A DNA stretch of 20,874 nt from JBNGDW01 sp049975325 (GTDB lineage Bacteria; Cloacimonadota; Cloacimonadia; JGIOTU-2; JBNGDW01). Below the pieces are notes generated by a model. That model saw only the letters and a program-made list of their open reading frames with translations, was not told the origin of the DNA and searched no databases. Within the stretch, counting starts at the first letter, position 1. Each line of letters opens with the position of its first letter. This document shows, piece after piece, positions 1-9,600 of this stretch. Position numbers and translations under genes: made by a program. The stretch is from assembly GCA_049975325.1 (NCBI GenBank), contig JBNGDW010000022.1:1-20874 (forward strand). The letters are read 5' to 3'.

Positions 1-1117
1 CGCGATAACTTACAAAACCAACCCCATTATTAATAGCACTTGCAATCTCTGACGTGCCGGGCCAGGTTGGAGGATAGAAAATTGTATCCACCTGTGTATA
101 ACCATAATCTATCATTTTATCATATAGCCAGCGAGAAACTTTTACAGGAGTTGTGGGGATTGGAGTAGATTCGCTATAATTTCCGGCTACGAGCAGAGCC
201 CTTTTAAGCCACTCAGGGTTTTCCATATATGGTTCCTTCTCATACTTAAGAATCTTGTTGATAATAGTAGAAAGTTCCATAAGAGAATTAATAGAGAGGC
301 GTCCTACAAGAATCTCAGGGAAATAATCATCCCCTTCCAATAAAGTATAAGGGTGGTCAGTTACATTATTCTCATCGCCAAAATAAAAAGAAGGAAGTAG
401 TTCTACATCACCGATTAGCAAAAGATAATCAGGAGGATTTTCCCAGGTCTCATAGGCGTTTTGAATAAATGATTTGATTTCCGGGCTTGTCTCCCCGGTT
501 TCAGTAAGTGTTGCTATTGTGCAGGTTATTCCCCTTGCTTCTTTCCAGTCAACAAAAGGGGATAGAAAATCTGCCATATACTGCGGAGTTATGATAAGCA
601 TATGAGAAGTAAGCACCTGTAGATTGCCTAAATATGACTCATCAAAATTATCCACGATTGAGCGATATGCAGGCAGAAAGGAGGTGGAAATACCTAAATA
701 AACGGTTTCGGAGGACTGAGATAATGGAACAAGTTCAAAATTACATTGTTTGATGACCTTTTTATAACCATTTTCTTCACTGATCAGGTTTATTCGAACA
801 CGATGGCCAATCAATTCCCGCATTATAAAACTATCAACAAGCTCTACCCGCTCATTGCCGGGAACAATTTGGTTTTTAATAAAATTTCCGTTTTCTCCAT
901 ATATTGATACTTCACATTTATTCATCACAATCTTTACCTCAGGATACGGGCAGGCAATAGTCTTATAGATATTCGGATTTTCTGGTATTTCAGGCTCAAT
1001 CTTCTCAAATTCTACAAGAATTCTGTTCTCAGCCGTTCTAAACTCCCATTCTCCATCTGTCCCAAGCAAAACAAAAGGTATAAACAAAAAAATTAGTATA
1101 CAGAAACATTTTTTCAT
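1..1117 (-). CDS. C25 (gingipain-type) cysteine peptidase-like protein, 3' end outside window
   Basis: The reading frame starts at 1117 and is still open at base 1, giving 372 residues without a stop. The start is supported by GGAG five bases upstream (1123-1126) and by a lysine-plus-hydrophobic N-terminus (MKKCFCILIFLFIPFVLLG), a likely signal peptide. Residues 25 to about 160 look like a C25 propeptide. From about 172 the peptidase fold begins: the motif LLLIGDVELLP (232-242) matches the gingipain GD-x-x-x-x-P strand, and EILVGRLSI (268-276) follows. The sequence ends at GVGFVSYR, just before the region that would carry the catalytic His and Cys, so activity cannot be judged. It is clearly a paralogue of the large C25 protein at 6619-12054 (shared IQNAYxTW, YTLLEG, GRLS, INKIL/ITKIL and YEKxPYM blocks). 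It starts 13 bases after the M14 carboxypeptidase stop, as the last visible gene of the exported-protein operon. The missing part probably holds the catalytic site and a sorting domain. Confidence 0.85.
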   Translation of the reverse strand, partial: MKKCFCILIFLFIPFVLLGTDGEWEFRTAENRILVEFEKIEPEIPENPNIYKTIACPYPEVKIVMNKCEVSIYGENGNFIKNQIVPGNERVELVDSFIMRELIGHRVRINLISEENGYKKVIKQCNFELVPLSQSSETVYLGISTSFLPAYRSIVDNFDESYLGNLQVLTSHMLIITPQYMADFLSPFVDWKEARGITCTIATLTETGETSPEIKSFIQNAYETWENPPDYLLLIGDVELLPSFYFGDENNVTDHPYTLLEGDDYFPEILVGRLSINSLMELSTIINKILKYEKEPYMENPEWLKRALLVAGNYSESTPIPTTPVKVSRWLYDKMIDYGYTQVDTIFYPPTWPGTSEIASAINNGVGFVSYR

Positions 1118-1130
1118 TTCAACTCCATAC

Positions 1131-3497
1131 CTATGGTATAAAAATGCATTTTTTTATATGATACAAGACATCATTAACACTAAGGGTATAGAAGTACAAA
1201 CCAGCAGTTACTCGTTTATCAAGAGCATTTGTACCGTCCCATACGATTTCATTGTTTTGATATTTGTCATTTGAAATTCGGAATTTTCTTATAAGTTGTC
1301 CCTTTATATTATAAATTTTGAGATATACATCATTTTGGGAAATTGGGGATGCAAGGTCAAATGAAATTGTTGTCATATCTCTAAAGGGATTTGGGATGTT
1401 TTGGTGTAATATGCATTGGGGCAAGCCGGGTAGGTTGTTAGTAATATTGTTCCCTTCTGAGGATACAATCTGTATTTTATCGATGGTCCAACCAGGATCG
1501 ACGAGGGTTTCATCTGATGCAAGTTTAAATCTTAAATAGATTTCCTTGTCTTGCCATTCAGCAAGGGAGATGATTACCTCTTCCCAGTTTTCCTGCATAC
1601 CTGAGAATTCTGCCAGACAATCCCAATTAATACCATTTTCAGATATTTCCACAGAGCATATATCGTTTTCCCATTCTGTATAGTATTTATGCCAGAAAAG
1701 AAGGGTAACATCCTCAGCTGTCCCACATAAATTTATTGGGCTTGATGTTATTGATGTTTCTGCATTTGAAGTGTAAAATTGGTTTGGACTATCTGTAATT
1801 GAGTAGTTTCCCTCATAGGCATCATTCCAGATTCCCCAGTCCCCAGTTATTTGCCAGGCTTCTATTCCATCTTCCCAATCTTCATAGAAAATGGTGGTGG
1901 CTGGTAAAAGGTCAATGCAAAGTTCATAATCTGGAGTTGTAAATTGTAATGTATCGAGGTATGGCACGCATCCTTCAGAGGTAATAACGACTTTTCTTTC
2001 ACCTTCAAATATAGTTCCGGAGAATGCTCCATTATCTGTATAGATTGTATCATTTATTATGTCAGATACAACAATTTTTGCTGGGACAGGATTACCATTG
2101 GATGTGATCTCCCCGGAGAGTTCTACTATATCAAGTGGAGCGAGGGCTAGATCAAGTTCTGTCCAACAGGAGTTATTTACAACGATGTTAGGAATCACTT
2201 TTTCTTTGTAGCCTTTGGCTCTGACTCGTAAGTTATAGGTGCCAGGGAGTAGTACTCGCCAGAATCTTCCATAAAGCAAGTCTGAATATCTGGGAGCAAA
2301 ATAGGGGGCGGTTTGTTCTTCTACAATCAACTCGGCACTGAGTGGCTCGCCAGACAGAGAGTCTGAAATATGTCCGGTGAGCATAGCAGAAGGAGCCTGG
2401 TAGCCGATTGCCCGATTTAAGAGCCAGAATGCTCCGGCGCTACATCGTTCACAGGTATCAACAATAAGTGCAGAATCAGGCTGTATATTTGATGTGCCGC
2501 ATTCAATTAGAAGCTGAGTAGTACCATGTGTAGAATAGAACCAATCCTGAGCGTTTCCATTTCTACTTCTTGAGGGGGAAGGTTCATAATAACTCGTCCC
2601 GTCTTCAGTTGCTATTAGTGAGGCAACAGTTTCCCCTATCATCTGATTTACCTCAAAGTCTGGCGGACGCTTTTCCCCATCCCATTCAAAAGAGTAAAAT
2701 ACCTTTTCCGAAAAATTCCCTGAACGAGAGGAGTGCCAATTTATGGAAAAAAGAAAGTGCTGATCTTCTGCCAACCTTCTTACAGCCTGGGTTCCACCTT
2801 CTGAGAAAGGAGCAGGACCCCGATAATAATCATAAAGTTCCTCGCCACCTGGGGCGTATAAGGTATCGCCATGAATCCAGTTAAAGTCATAATTACGGTT
2901 AAGGTCTACGCCGTCAATATCATTACCTGGGCCTGGCACATAATCAAATCCACCATTTTCGTTATTATCACGCTTATTCTTTCTGTAGGTAATATCCAGT
3001 TCATCCATCACAACCTGATGTCCTTCTGGATTTATTGTGGGGATAAACCATATTTCCAACTCGGAAAGCCAGATTGAGTAGGGGGGAATATTTTGGTAGA
3101 GTAAAATTTCGTTTATCATATGCATAGTAATTTCTACACCAAGTATCTCTTCCGCATGGCATTGGCCTACAAAAAGTATGGCTGGCTCATCTTCATCAAC
3201 TGTGGCATTATCAGAGAGTTTAACCGCCCAGATAGGTAAAGGTTGCTGAAATGCTGCCCCATTGGTTACGCCTATTGAGTCCACAAATACAAGATTGGGA
3301 TACGCAAGCTGTAATGAATCTATCTCGTCTTTTATCTCCATATAGGTATGGTAGTAGGGGTCTAAAGTTTCCTGACCTGTAGCCACTGTATATAATCCGA
3401 AAAGCAATATTAGAGAGACAGCTAGAAATCTATATATCTTGCCATATATTATTCTTTGTGACAGGCCGGTTTTATGGTTAAAGTATAAGAGAAACAT
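1131..3497 (-). CDS. Secreted zinc carboxypeptidase (M14) with regulatory-like, jelly-roll and sorting domains
   Basis: The 788-residue protein begins with a hydrophobic segment at about 23-40, a signal peptide with a long n-region. The upstream ribosome site is weak (AAAGG), so the exact start is uncertain. The M14 domain spans about 46-365. Zinc ligands are H114 and E117 (HAEE) and H255 (INWHSS). The substrate-carboxylate residues are N200-R201 (LNRNYDFNW), and the catalytic glutamate is E332 (LLIECGT). All expected residues are present, so an active metallocarboxypeptidase is likely. Two carboxypeptidase-regulatory-like beta sandwiches follow (about 372-455 and 458-530). Next is a MAM or immune-inhibitor-A-like jelly roll (537-680, starting FYEDWEDGIEAWQI). 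A Por/T9SS-like sorting domain ends the protein (about 698-788, IPNPF, IYNIKGQ, KKCIFIP). It lies 23 bases after the repeat protein and 13 bases before the next C25 gene. Inferred role: trimming peptides outside the cell, perhaps after endopeptidase cleavage. The natural substrate is unknown. Confidence 0.9.
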   Translation of the reverse strand: MFLLYFNHKTGLSQRIIYGKIYRFLAVSLILLFGLYTVATGQETLDPYYHTYMEIKDEIDSLQLAYPNLVFVDSIGVTNGAAFQQPLPIWAVKLSDNATVDEDEPAILFVGQCHAEEILGVEITMHMINEILLYQNIPPYSIWLSELEIWFIPTINPEGHQVVMDELDITYRKNKRDNNENGGFDYVPGPGNDIDGVDLNRNYDFNWIHGDTLYAPGGEELYDYYRGPAPFSEGGTQAVRRLAEDQHFLFSINWHSSRSGNFSEKVFYSFEWDGEKRPPDFEVNQMIGETVASLIATEDGTSYYEPSPSRSRNGNAQDWFYSTHGTTQLLIECGTSNIQPDSALIVDTCERCSAGAFWLLNRAIGYQAPSAMLTGHISDSLSGEPLSAELIVEEQTAPYFAPRYSDLLYGRFWRVLLPGTYNLRVRAKGYKEKVIPNIVVNNSCWTELDLALAPLDIVELSGEITSNGNPVPAKIVVSDIINDTIYTDNGAFSGTIFEGERKVVITSEGCVPYLDTLQFTTPDYELCIDLLPATTIFYEDWEDGIEAWQITGDWGIWNDAYEGNYSITDSPNQFYTSNAETSITSSPINLCGTAEDVTLLFWHKYYTEWENDICSVEISENGINWDCLAEFSGMQENWEEVIISLAEWQDKEIYLRFKLASDETLVDPGWTIDKIQIVSSEGNNITNNLPGLPQCILHQNIPNPFRDMTTISFDLASPISQNDVYLKIYNIKGQLIRKFRISNDKYQNNEIVWDGTNALDKRVTAGLYFYTLSVNDVLYHIKKCIFIP

Positions 3498-3520
3498 ATT
3501 TTATTCTGCCTTTAAATTGG

Positions 3521-6500
3521 CTAACGGAGGAGGATCATCTTTTTTGTGAAGGATGTATTATCCCCTGCAATAAGTTTATAGAAATATACCCCGTTTTTGA
3601 CCTGGTTTCCATTTAGATCTTTTCCATCCCAAACGACTTCGCCAATTTTAAATTCTAAATTCTTAATTCTAAATTGTTTTACGCGTTGTCCTTTGATGTT
3701 ATAAATCTCTATTTTTGCATCATCTTTGTAGTGAGGAGGGATATTAAACGAGATTGTGGTGGAGGTGGAAAAGGGATTAGGATAATTTTGGTACAGGACT
3801 GGTTTGTTGTTCCACGAATTTTCTGCAATTCCATCATCACTAATATCTATTTTTTGGGCATAGATATTGTAGATGTCCTGTTTTCCGCTAGATCTGGTAT
3901 CCTGCCATATAATTACTGCAGAATGTTCTCCGCATTGTGCGATTTTGGGGATCATTTGTTTTTTGATAGCGTCGCATATCACAATGCCATCATTATCCCA
4001 GAGTTGTTCCCCATCGATTGAAAGTTTTTGAGCATATACATCTGTAAGGGTATCTGCGCGACAGTCTTCCCATGCAACAGCCAAGATATTTTCAATATTC
4101 ATGATGTCCGGGGGAGCGTTATCACTTATTTTTGAAGCCACACAGGATCCGTTCTCCTGCCACAAGGGCTGTGCAGTAAGGTCTTCATATTTCTGCATAT
4201 ACATTTGATAATTTGTGCCGCTACGAAAATCATTCCATGCCATATAAATTTCATCATGATATAAAAGTGCAGGTTTAAACTGGTCTTGTTCCAGGGCAAT
4301 CAGTGGGACGCCATCCTCATCCCATAGCACAGTGCCTTCGTAAGTTACCAGTTGTCCATATATATCTTTGAAGTAGGGTGATCCATTCCTCAAATCTTCC
4401 CATACAACAAGTAGTCCTTGTTCTGTGAGGATACCTCTGGGGTTTGATTGATTTCCTTCGGCTCCACATATACAAAATCCATTTTCTGGCCAACCAGGGG
4501 CAGTATTACCATTTTCATCAACAAGCTTTACATAAATATCGAAATCTTGCCATGATTCGTTCTGCCAGATAAAGAATCTTCCTTTAATATCAGTTAAGAC
4601 ATCATCCCCGGGTTGGTCGCCAATAAGTACTCCTTCTTCACCCCACAGAAGTTCTCCTTCTCGAATTTTTTGGCCGTATACTGCATTAACTGGATTTATA
4701 AAATCCATATTGTAATCCGTCCATCCCACATAGTAGTCATACATATTATCTTCTGATTGTTCTGCAGAAAGATGTGGGTTGTACTGATCGGAGAAAGCGT
4801 TACATACAGCCACGCCGCTGTCACCCCATAAATAATTGCATTCAATATCCACACTTTGTACAATCACCTGCCTTCTTTCTACCTGAGATTCTTCCCAGGC
4901 AACTGTTATGCAGTTTGATTCTGGATATAGGACAGCTGCAGGGTTTTCTTTTTTCCGCGCATACTCAGTGGTGATAGATTTGCCATTGGGTTCTAAGCCC
5001 ATAGAGCCATCTTCATAAATCACCTGCATAAAAATCTGTTTATCTAAGTATGGGTTTCTGCTATCAACCCATATTGCAACTACATTGTCTCCATTTGGCA
5101 GAAGGATGTAATCTCTTGCATCTCCACATAATCCATGATATATAATCTCACCATTTTCAGTTAAGTATAGTGTGCCGTCACTATCTAATATTTGTAGGTA
5201 GAGGCCTGTGGACCCATCACGATTATCCCCCCAGACAGCGTAGACTTTTCCCTGAGTGTTTTTACGGAGGAGAGGTGAAAATTGTGTTCCTATTGCGTCA
5301 CAGATGGGCTTGCCATTTTCTTGCCAGAGTGGGCTTCCATCTGCGTTTACATGCTGAATGTAAATATCTTCATGAGGATGCCCCCCGACTCGTGCATCTT
5401 CCCAAACAACGTAGCAACCTCCATTCGTATCACCAATCAGCCGGGGTTCTCTCTGGTTGTTGTCTGCAGTACAAATCTCAATTCCCCGGGAATCCCATAC
5501 AAGTGAACCATTTAGCCCTATTTTTTGCCCATAAATATCAAAATATTCTATGTGATTTCTTCCATCTTCCCAAGCAATTATCGCCCCGGGATCAGATGCT
5601 TGTGTAATGCGTGGATTTCTTTGTCTGCCTGAGCCAGAATAGATTTCCACACCTTCATCATCCCAGAGTAAATTTCCATTTATATTTACCCTTTGAGCGA
5701 AGATATCCCCATCATTTTCGTATCTCCTATCTCTCCATGCAAAGATAAAACCTCCATCTCCATCGGGTGCCATTTTAACATTTGATTGCGTTCCAGAAGC
5801 ATTACAGAGGATTCTTCCCTCTTCATCCCAGAGTAAAGTTCCATTTGGAGCGATGCGTTGCATATAAAGGTTTTCATTATCAGGCTCACGAGTATCATGC
5901 CAGGCTACAATCGCGCCTCCGGTGCCATCTTCCCATAAGGTATGTTGGTTCTGGATTCCTGAGGCTTGGGCAATTGGGTTGCCACCTTCTACCCATCCAG
6001 CCTCAATTTCCCCGGCAGCACTGATATGTGTTCCGAAAATATCTGTGCCCCCAGGATTTCTATTATCCTCCCATATTATATAGGCGCCTCCTGCAGCATC
6101 ATTTATTATATTTAGGGTCACCTGGGCGCCTGCCACGAGACAGAGTGGAACGCCTGCACTATCCCAAGCTATGTTTCCATTGGGATCAACTTTTTGTGCA
6201 TATATATCGCCTGCATCATCTTCTCGAAAATCCACCCACGCGATGATAACTCCTCCATCCCCAGCATCTATTACTACTGGGTCTTCCTGACGGTTCAGTT
6301 CACCATTAACGAGCACTCCCTCGTCGCCCCATAAGAGATTACCCGCGTTATCCACTCGTTGTGCCCATACATCACGGTCACCCCTTCTCGTGTCTGACCA
6401 TGCATACACAACGCTGCCATCTTCTAAAGATGCAGCAGAGCGAAACCATTCGATATTTACACCTTGCCGAACAGGTATCCCATCCTCTTCCCATTGTATC

Positions 6501-6586
6501 TGAGCATATCCACTAGGAGGAAGTAAGGTACACATTAAAATAATCGGGATAAAATGTTTAGCAGAAATAAAAGACTTTAATTTCAT
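3521..6586 (-). CDS. Secreted 16-repeat (propeller-like) protein with Por/T9SS-type sorting domain
   Basis: This 1021-residue exported protein has no named enzyme domain. The start is firm: AAGGAGAT lies seven bases upstream and the N-terminus is a classic signal peptide ending SGYA|Q (residue 28/29). Residues about 30-925 contain 16 copies of a roughly 55-residue unit. Its consensus is a hydrophobic strand plus W-x-D-x-R, then D-I-Y-x-Q-x-V-D-x-x-G-N-x-L-W and an acidic stretch ending in G. Examples are AWVDFRE, AWEDGRN and VWEDLRN. Units 10 to 12 are most degenerate and lose the Arg. The spacing and strand pattern fit beta-propeller blades, possibly two propellers of about eight blades, but this is inferred. 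Residues 930-1021 are the sorting domain (NYPNPF, IYNIKGQ, WDGKD, KKMILLR). It stands between the C25 and M14 genes with gaps of 32 and 23 bases. A binding or structural surface role is more likely than catalysis. Confidence 0.85.
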   Translation of the reverse strand: MKLKSFISAKHFIPIILMCTLLPPSGYAQIQWEEDGIPVRQGVNIEWFRSAASLEDGSVVYAWSDTRRGDRDVWAQRVDNAGNLLWGDEGVLVNGELNRQEDPVVIDAGDGGVIIAWVDFREDDAGDIYAQKVDPNGNIAWDSAGVPLCLVAGAQVTLNIINDAAGGAYIIWEDNRNPGGTDIFGTHISAAGEIEAGWVEGGNPIAQASGIQNQHTLWEDGTGGAIVAWHDTREPDNENLYMQRIAPNGTLLWDEEGRILCNASGTQSNVKMAPDGDGGFIFAWRDRRYENDGDIFAQRVNINGNLLWDDEGVEIYSGSGRQRNPRITQASDPGAIIAWEDGRNHIEYFDIYGQKIGLNGSLVWDSRGIEICTADNNQREPRLIGDTNGGCYVVWEDARVGGHPHEDIYIQHVNADGSPLWQENGKPICDAIGTQFSPLLRKNTQGKVYAVWGDNRDGSTGLYLQILDSDGTLYLTENGEIIYHGLCGDARDYILLPNGDNVVAIWVDSRNPYLDKQIFMQVIYEDGSMGLEPNGKSITTEYARKKENPAAVLYPESNCITVAWEESQVERRQVIVQSVDIECNYLWGDSGVAVCNAFSDQYNPHLSAEQSEDNMYDYYVGWTDYNMDFINPVNAVYGQKIREGELLWGEEGVLIGDQPGDDVLTDIKGRFFIWQNESWQDFDIYVKLVDENGNTAPGWPENGFCICGAEGNQSNPRGILTEQGLLVVWEDLRNGSPYFKDIYGQLVTYEGTVLWDEDGVPLIALEQDQFKPALLYHDEIYMAWNDFRSGTNYQMYMQKYEDLTAQPLWQENGSCVASKISDNAPPDIMNIENILAVAWEDCRADTLTDVYAQKLSIDGEQLWDNDGIVICDAIKKQMIPKIAQCGEHSAVIIWQDTRSSGKQDIYNIYAQKIDISDDGIAENSWNNKPVLYQNYPNPFSTSTTISFNIPPHYKDDAKIEIYNIKGQRVKQFRIKNLEFKIGEVVWDGKDLNGNQVKNGVYFYKLIAGDNTSFTKKMILLR

Positions 6587-6618
6587 ATAATCTCCTTCAT
6601 ATCACTTTATTATCTCAT

Positions 6619-9600
6619 TTATCTTAGTAAAATACATTTCTTTATTTCATCAAACTTATCACCAGCCTGAATTCTATAAAAATACATACCAGAACCAAGT
6701 GTCTTTTTTGCATCATTAGTCCCATCCCAGATTATAGTATAATAGCCTGCTTTTAGTGGTTCATTAATGAGTAGATGCCGTACCAATTCTCCCTTTATAT
6801 TATAGATAAAGATAGTAACACCTGCAGATTCCGGGAGCTGAAATTTAATTTTTGTTGAAGGACTGGAGACAGAACCAAAAGGATTCGGGAAGTTTTGAGA
6901 AACCCCATAAGTACTTGGCATAAGCTGCTCTTTTGGAATCGAATGAGCTGGATTCAGTACAAACCAGAATTCGGTGCTATCTGCGGTAATAGTAATGGTA
7001 TCTTCAACTGGAATATATCCATCTTTTTCACATCTTACAAGGTAATCCGCCATATACACATTTTCAAATTGGATAGATCCGTCGGAAGGACCAGAAAAAA
7101 CCTGTGCATATATGGAATCAAGTCCTTGCATTGTCACACGTACATCTGATAAGGGGAATCCACCTGAATCTGTTATATTTAGGGTAACTGTTGGGACAAA
7201 ACGAAATAACGAAAATGTCTCAGAAAAAGTGGTATCACTTTCGGCTTCTGTATATATTGATTTAACTCCATACTGATACCCACCATCTGGTTGCCATAAT
7301 AGACTGTCATAGTGTGTAGTGTCACTTAGCCCCTCTTCAATGATTTCCCAATCTTCTTCGTTATATCTACGGAGCAGGGTATAAGACTCAAATTCTTTAC
7401 CATTCTTTTTGGCATTATTAAGTACATCGTTCCAGGTAATGATTGCAGTATAATATTCATCAAGCGTTACCCATACCCAGGAAGGCATTTCAATATAAAA
7501 CAGCGTAATCTCTACAGAGGGTGTTTGGCCTGATTCAATGATAATGTTTTCCATTGTTGCGGGTTCATAGCCGTTTAGGATGGCTGTTAATGAGTAGGTT
7601 CCAGGTTCAAGTTCAATAATAAAATATCCAATCGTATCTGGGGATACTATAAATGATTCTTCACCATTGGTTATTACTATTTCTACATTTTCGATAGGTC
7701 CTGGTCCGCCTACAAGTGTCACGAAACCTTCAAGATATCCTGTGTCTCCATTCCCAACATTAAGGCTTACAGGTATAATTATCTGGCTATTCTCGGGGTC
7801 ATTTGTGTTTATCTGCAAATCGCAGACATAGTCTCCTGTATCCAAATCAGAAGCATCTACTTCAAGGATAACTTCCTGTTCTTCGCCAGGTAAGATAACG
7901 CCACTGACTGGATCTGTGCTAAGCCAATCCACATATCTGAAAAAATCTACTGCAAGTTCATTATGCACATAGTTTTCATCATATGCAACCTCTAATCCGA
8001 TAGTTCCGGTTTCATTTTGGATTCCAATGGTTGCAGAGTTCAGATCACCTGACATCTCTTTATATTGATATTTTATTTTACCCTCTTTGGTAAGAATGAT
8101 TTCAAAGTTATAGGTTCCATTCCATGTGCCTGGGTAATGAATTACATCGTCATACCATATTATGAGGCTATCTATATTATTTGAATAATAATACACATCT
8201 CCGCCTTGAAGAGGGTCGAGGTCATCCCAAAAGCCGAATATGGCTGGTTTTGGGGCATCAACCCGTGGAATACTATAATTGTGGTAATCTGTCCAATCCT
8301 CACCAAAACCTATCCATCCGTTTGGATTTATGATAAATTCGTTATAAGACTCACCGTAGAATGGGAAATCAAACCCAATTTCAAAAGGCCCTGCCGCATA
8401 ATCATTATGGCTAAAATTTACTTGAGTGCCTATATCACTTATATCGATCCAGTCATATACTGTGGCTCGCGGTTCATCAGAATCAACCCAGTAGTAGCCG
8501 TATCCATCTGGACCACCATTATACGGACCAAGATTATAATTTTTATTTATAGAAAATATCAGATCTGATCCCCCTTCATTACTGATTGAAATAATCTCAG
8601 TCGTATTTTCTCCTTGGTTCAATAAAAAAAAGAAGGATGTTGGGCTGACAACTGCCTCGGGAGGAGGAAGAACAGCTGTGCCTCTCGTTGTAAATAGAAG
8701 TGCCATATTATTTTCTAACGGTTTCGCAGCTGTTGGATAGGTGTTATTATATGTATATTCAAGCCCTCTGAAACTTGTGTGATCTTCTATGCCAACCGTT
8801 GCATATTGTCCATGTTGAAGAGTCGTGGAGTAACTTCCCTGGTCAACATTATTAACAACCTTATACTGAATTATAATATCGCTATCTCCGGTAGGTGTAG
8901 GATGATATGCTGGATCGGTAAGGATAACCTGAAATGTCTCTTCTAAATTGTTATACTCATTTTGCAGGTGAGACCATTCAAGAATAAAGTAATGCAAGGC
9001 CTCATCATAATAGTAGCATACTCTTCCACCGCTAATTTTGAGATCATCCCAAAATGGAGCTATCATTGGAGAAGGGCCAAGAGGGCCTGGTATGTGCCAG
9101 TTCATAAATGCTGTTTGCTCAGTTTCGCCCGGGGCAACCCATCCGTCTGAACAGATTGTCAATGAAGAGTAGATAAGACCATAGAATTTAATATTAAACG
9201 GAAGAGATATGATAGAAATATCACTCGTATTTCCACCATCAGTTAAAGGTATTACTGTTCCGGCGCCTCCATAATTAGGATCAATTTCCATCCATAAATA
9301 TTGGGGAGCAATATCATAGCCGGTATCACCACTATCATAGCAATAATAGCCATATTCATCTGGGCCTAATGGGTCAGTCATCATTACATTCCCGATATCA
9401 ATGAGTAACTGGGTGTAACTATCATACCCAGAAGGAGTGGCTAAATGAATCTGAAATGTTATTGGAGTACCAGGAATCGCCTGAGTATCTATCGATACTT
9501 GAAATGGGTCATTGCTGTTGTTTGCCTCTTCCCCACTCGTAATTGTCCCCCAATAGCCTATACTATCCAGGATTATAACATTGCTATTTGAAGATTGTAA

